Notes under the pieces: model-generated
Told to the model about the DNA's origin: nothing
Database searches by the model: none
Seen by the model: only the letters and a program-made list of their open reading frames with translations
In this document: one piece after another, positions 6,723-8,285 of the stretch
Layout of the letters: each line of letters opens with the position of its first letter
Numbering within the stretch: the first letter of the stretch is position 1
Translations under genes and position numbers: made by a program
From: an uncultured Xanthobacteraceae bacterium
GTDB taxonomy: Bacteria; Pseudomonadota; Alphaproteobacteria; Rhizobiales; Xanthobacteraceae
DNA: 8,285 bases
Direction: 5' to 3'
Assembly: GCA_955652195.1 (NCBI GenBank)
Contig: CATPBC010000347.1
Span: 1 to 8,285, forward strand

Positions 6723-7631
6723 ATGAGCGCTAACTCGGGAAAATTGACGGAGGATCCGACGCGATCGCGATTGGGGCGCGGGCTGGCCGCATTGATCGGC
6801 GACATGGCTGCCGAAACTTCTGTCGATCGACCGCGTGGCCAGCGCCGATTGCCCACAGCATCCTTACAGCCGAACCCGCGCAATCCGCGGCGCGTTTTTG
6901 CCAATGCCGAACTCGATGAGTTGGTGGCTTCGTTACGCGAGCGCGGCATCATCCAACCGATCATCGCGCGACCGGTGCAAGGCGCTGCAGATCTCTATGA
7001 GATCATCGCCGGCGAGCGCCGTTGGCGCGCAGCGCAGCGGGCCGGTTTGCACGAAGTCCCCGTGGTCATCATCGAAGCCAGCGATGCTGAAGCGCTGCAG
7101 CTTGCGATCATCGAGAATGTGCAGCGCGCCGATCTCAATCCGCTCGAAGAGGCGGAAGGCTATCGCGCGCTGATGGAAGAATTCGGCAACAGCCAGGATG
7201 AGATTGCCAGAATCGTCGGCAAGAGCCGCAGCCACGTCGCTAATACGCTACGGCTTCTCAAGCTTCCCGAAACGATCAAGTCCTATATCCATGCCGGCAA
7301 GCTTTCGGCAGGCCATGCCCGCATGTTGATCGGGCAGCCGAACGCCGAGAGACTCGCCGAGGAAGTGGTGGCCCGCGGTCTCAATGTGCGCCAGGTCGAG
7401 AGCATCGCGCGCGAAGCGGCCGAAAAGGGTGGCAAAGCACGCGGCGCCAACCGCGCGCTGGGCCGGGGCGCCGGCAAGAACGCCAATCTGATCGCGCTCG
7501 AAAAACGGATATCGGATGCGCTCGGCCTTGCGGTCAGCATCGACGAGCGCAAGCGCGGCGGAACCTTGACCATCCGTTATCGTAGTCTGGAGCAACTCGA
7601 CGACGTGTTGCGGCGGCTGGAAAAACGTTAG
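6723..7631 (+). CDS. parB: Chromosome-partitioning protein ParB, parS-binding CTPase clamp
   Basis: ParB binds parS, closes as a CTP-dependent clamp and slides to neighbouring DNA, forming the partition complex that ParA moves. The 302-residue protein is complete. The N-terminal RSRLGRGLAALIGD (14-27) is the arginine-containing, ParA-stimulating motif. The N-terminal CTPase domain has LQPNPRNPRRVF (48-59), GIIQPI (75-80) and the GERRWRAA box (97-104), followed by ENVQRADLNPLEEA (131-144). A helix-turn-helix spans about 157-180 (SQDEIARIVGKSRSHVANTLRLL) and recognises parS. The C-terminal dimerisation domain is at about 255-302, after a linker rich in Gly, Ala, Lys and Arg (234-254) that probably contributes non-specific DNA contact. 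Two matching parS sites lie upstream in the same cluster. A short GAGAC at 6712-6716 may be the ribosome binding site. It is the last gene before the convergent hairpin. Confidence 0.98.
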   Translation: MSANSGKLTEDPTRSRLGRGLAALIGDMAAETSVDRPRGQRRLPTASLQPNPRNPRRVFANAELDELVASLRERGIIQPIIARPVQGAADLYEIIAGERRWRAAQRAGLHEVPVVIIEASDAEALQLAIIENVQRADLNPLEEAEGYRALMEEFGNSQDEIARIVGKSRSHVANTLRLLKLPETIKSYIHAGKLSAGHARMLIGQPNAERLAEEVVARGLNVRQVESIAREAAEKGGKARGANRALGRGAGKNANLIALEKRISDALGLAVSIDERKRGGTLTIRYRSLEQLDDVLRRLEKR

Positions 7632-7665
7632 CGCGCGGTAGGCGGGCCATCGGGCCAGGGACAAA

Positions 7666-7694
7666 GAAAAGCCGGCCGCTCGGGCCGGCTTTTC
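7666..7694. terminator. Bidirectional rho-independent-type terminator between parB and the convergent gene
   Basis: A perfect 12-base-pair stem, GAAAAGCCGGCC at 7666-7677 and GGCCGGCTTTTC at 7683-7694, encloses a five-base loop (GCTCG). The GC-rich core has A residues on its left and T residues on its right, so RNA from either strand ends the hairpin in a U-rich run (TTTTC on plus, TTTTCTTTG on minus). It lies 35 bases after the parB stop and 32 bases beyond the stop of the minus-strand gene at 7726, as expected for a shared terminator. Confidence 0.85.
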
Positions 7695-7725
7695 ACTATC
7701 TCTGATTTTTTGGTGCGGCCTTTCG

Positions 7726-8172
7726 TCAGTGCCGTCGAGCAGTCTTCGGAAGGCCGTCGGTCCAGGCGTCGTGCGGGAGCACAGCGTCGACGATCCAGCC
7801 GCCGATAAACGGCACGGCGCAGTCGGCCATCCCAACATAAGCTTCGCGCGGCGTAAGCTGGCGGTTGAGAACGACTGTGGCAACCATGGGATAAACCACC
7901 ATGCAGCCGAACGTCGTCACACCGTAGGCCGTCCCGTAGCTGACATGACGCACCGGCGGATTGCCGTGCTTCTTTGTCATCACGTAGGAAGCGACGCCGG
8001 TGCCGGCGCCAACGCCAAACCCGACAGGGATCAGTCGCGGATCCTGGTCGTGGTTGAGCCACGCCCAAAAAGAATTCCAAGAACTCCAGCCATAATTCTG
8101 AGCGTGGGCGGGCTGGGGCGCCAGCCCGATCACGAAGATCAGGGTTACCCCGGCCAAAAGAAATCGTTTCAT
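7726..8172 (-). CDS. Small exported or membrane protein of unknown function
   Basis: The 148-residue protein has a clear Sec-type signal peptide: MKRF, a hydrophobic core at about 5-18, then a likely signal peptidase I site after AHA (cleavage after residue 24). The mature part begins with an aromatic-rich stretch (NYGWSSWNSFWAW, 26-38), then has two or three hydrophobic segments, at about 48-64 (Gly-rich), 83-102 and 112-132, with the short motif RQLTPREAYVG between the last two (104-114). It has two cysteines, C90 and C118. The hydrophobic segments suggest a membrane-anchored or oligomerising envelope protein. I recall small uncharacterised proteins of this look in Hyphomicrobiales but cannot name a family. 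The ATG at 8172 has an excellent Shine-Dalgarno, GGAAGGGGG at 8182-8190, nine bases upstream. It converges on parB, shares its terminator and is not part of the partition operon. Confidence 0.85.
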   Translation of the reverse strand: MKRFLLAGVTLIFVIGLAPQPAHAQNYGWSSWNSFWAWLNHDQDPRLIPVGFGVGAGTGVASYVMTKKHGNPPVRHVSYGTAYGVTTFGCMVVYPMVATVVLNRQLTPREAYVGMADCAVPFIGGWIVDAVLPHDAWTDGLPKTARRH

Positions 8173-8188
8173 TGTGAAGAACCCCCTT

Positions 8189-8241
8189 CCATATCGCTCT
8201 GCCTGAAATGAAACGGGGGTCTTGCGGCAGTCGCGATATGG
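8189..8241. repeat. Spaced 9-bp inverted repeat upstream of the exported-protein gene
   Basis: CCATATCGC at 8189-8197 and GCGATATGG at 8233-8241 are exact reverse complements separated by 35 bases. The inner arm touches the ribosome binding site of the minus-strand gene (8182-8190). It could be a regulator site pair or a leader structure, or it could be chance. Apart from this and the TGGTTAACGG at 8239-8248, bases 8173-8285 show no feature I can support. Confidence 0.4.
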
Positions 8242-8248
8242 TTAACGG
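8239..8248. promoter_or_regulatory. Second copy of the TGGTTAACGG motif
   Basis: These ten bases are identical, and in the same orientation, to those at 3136-3145. On the minus strand, toward the exported-protein gene, they read CCGTTAACCA followed by T, giving TTAACCAT, the form usually quoted for a CtrA half-site. The position, about 70 bases upstream of that gene's start codon, is compatible with a promoter role. No gene start could be verified on the plus strand beyond it. Confidence 0.22.
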
Positions 8249-8285
8249 CATGGTGAATGAGCCGCCGGAAACTGTCGAGCCTTCG

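Noticed and set aside
8238..8285. Possible start of a plus-strand gene (ATG at 8238 or 8250, open to the window edge)
   Set aside because: Only 16 codons are visible, there is no ribosome binding site and the residues are uninformative, so it cannot be supported.

Overview
The window looks like near-origin chromosomal DNA from a GC-rich alphaproteobacterium, most likely of the Hyphomicrobiales (Rhizobiales). Three things support this: the gene order mnmE-mnmG-rsmG-parA-parB, palindromic parS sites of the widespread bacterial type inside that cluster, and the protein sequences themselves. No RNA gene, insertion sequence, CRISPR array or phage gene is visible. Coding is dense and no gap between genes exceeds about 120 bases.

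Layout. Bases 1-1686 (minus strand) hold the first 562 codons of a DUF255 thioredoxin-domain protein (YyaL/spermatogenesis-associated protein 20 family); its 3' end lies outside the window. A gap of about 60 bases separates it from the divergent plus-strand cluster: mnmE (1746-3134), a 96-base gap with a near-perfect parS and a good sigma70-like promoter, mnmG (3231-5150), rsmG (about 5137-5790, overlapping the end of mnmG and carrying a perfect parS in its coding sequence), parA (5841-6713) and parB (6723-7631). A strong hairpin (7666-7694) then sits between parB and a convergent minus-strand gene (7726-8172) for a small exported or membrane protein of unknown function. The last 113 bases are the 5' region of that gene and contain a spaced inverted repeat.

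How the genes work together. MnmE and MnmG form the complex that installs the 5-aminomethyl or 5-carboxymethylaminomethyl group on wobble uridine 34 of certain tRNAs. RsmG methylates 16S rRNA in the 530 loop. ParA and ParB, with the two parS sites about 2 kb apart inside the same cluster, form the chromosome-segregation system, so ParB would load onto DNA within its own gene neighbourhood.

Nothing here is a clearly new system. The points most worth a second look are the parS embedded in rsmG, the parS next to the mnmG promoter, the five-fold 12-bp repeat that lengthens the MnmG C-terminus and is also open in the rsmG frame, a second 12-bp repeat at the start of the DUF255 gene, and the unknown exported protein following parB.
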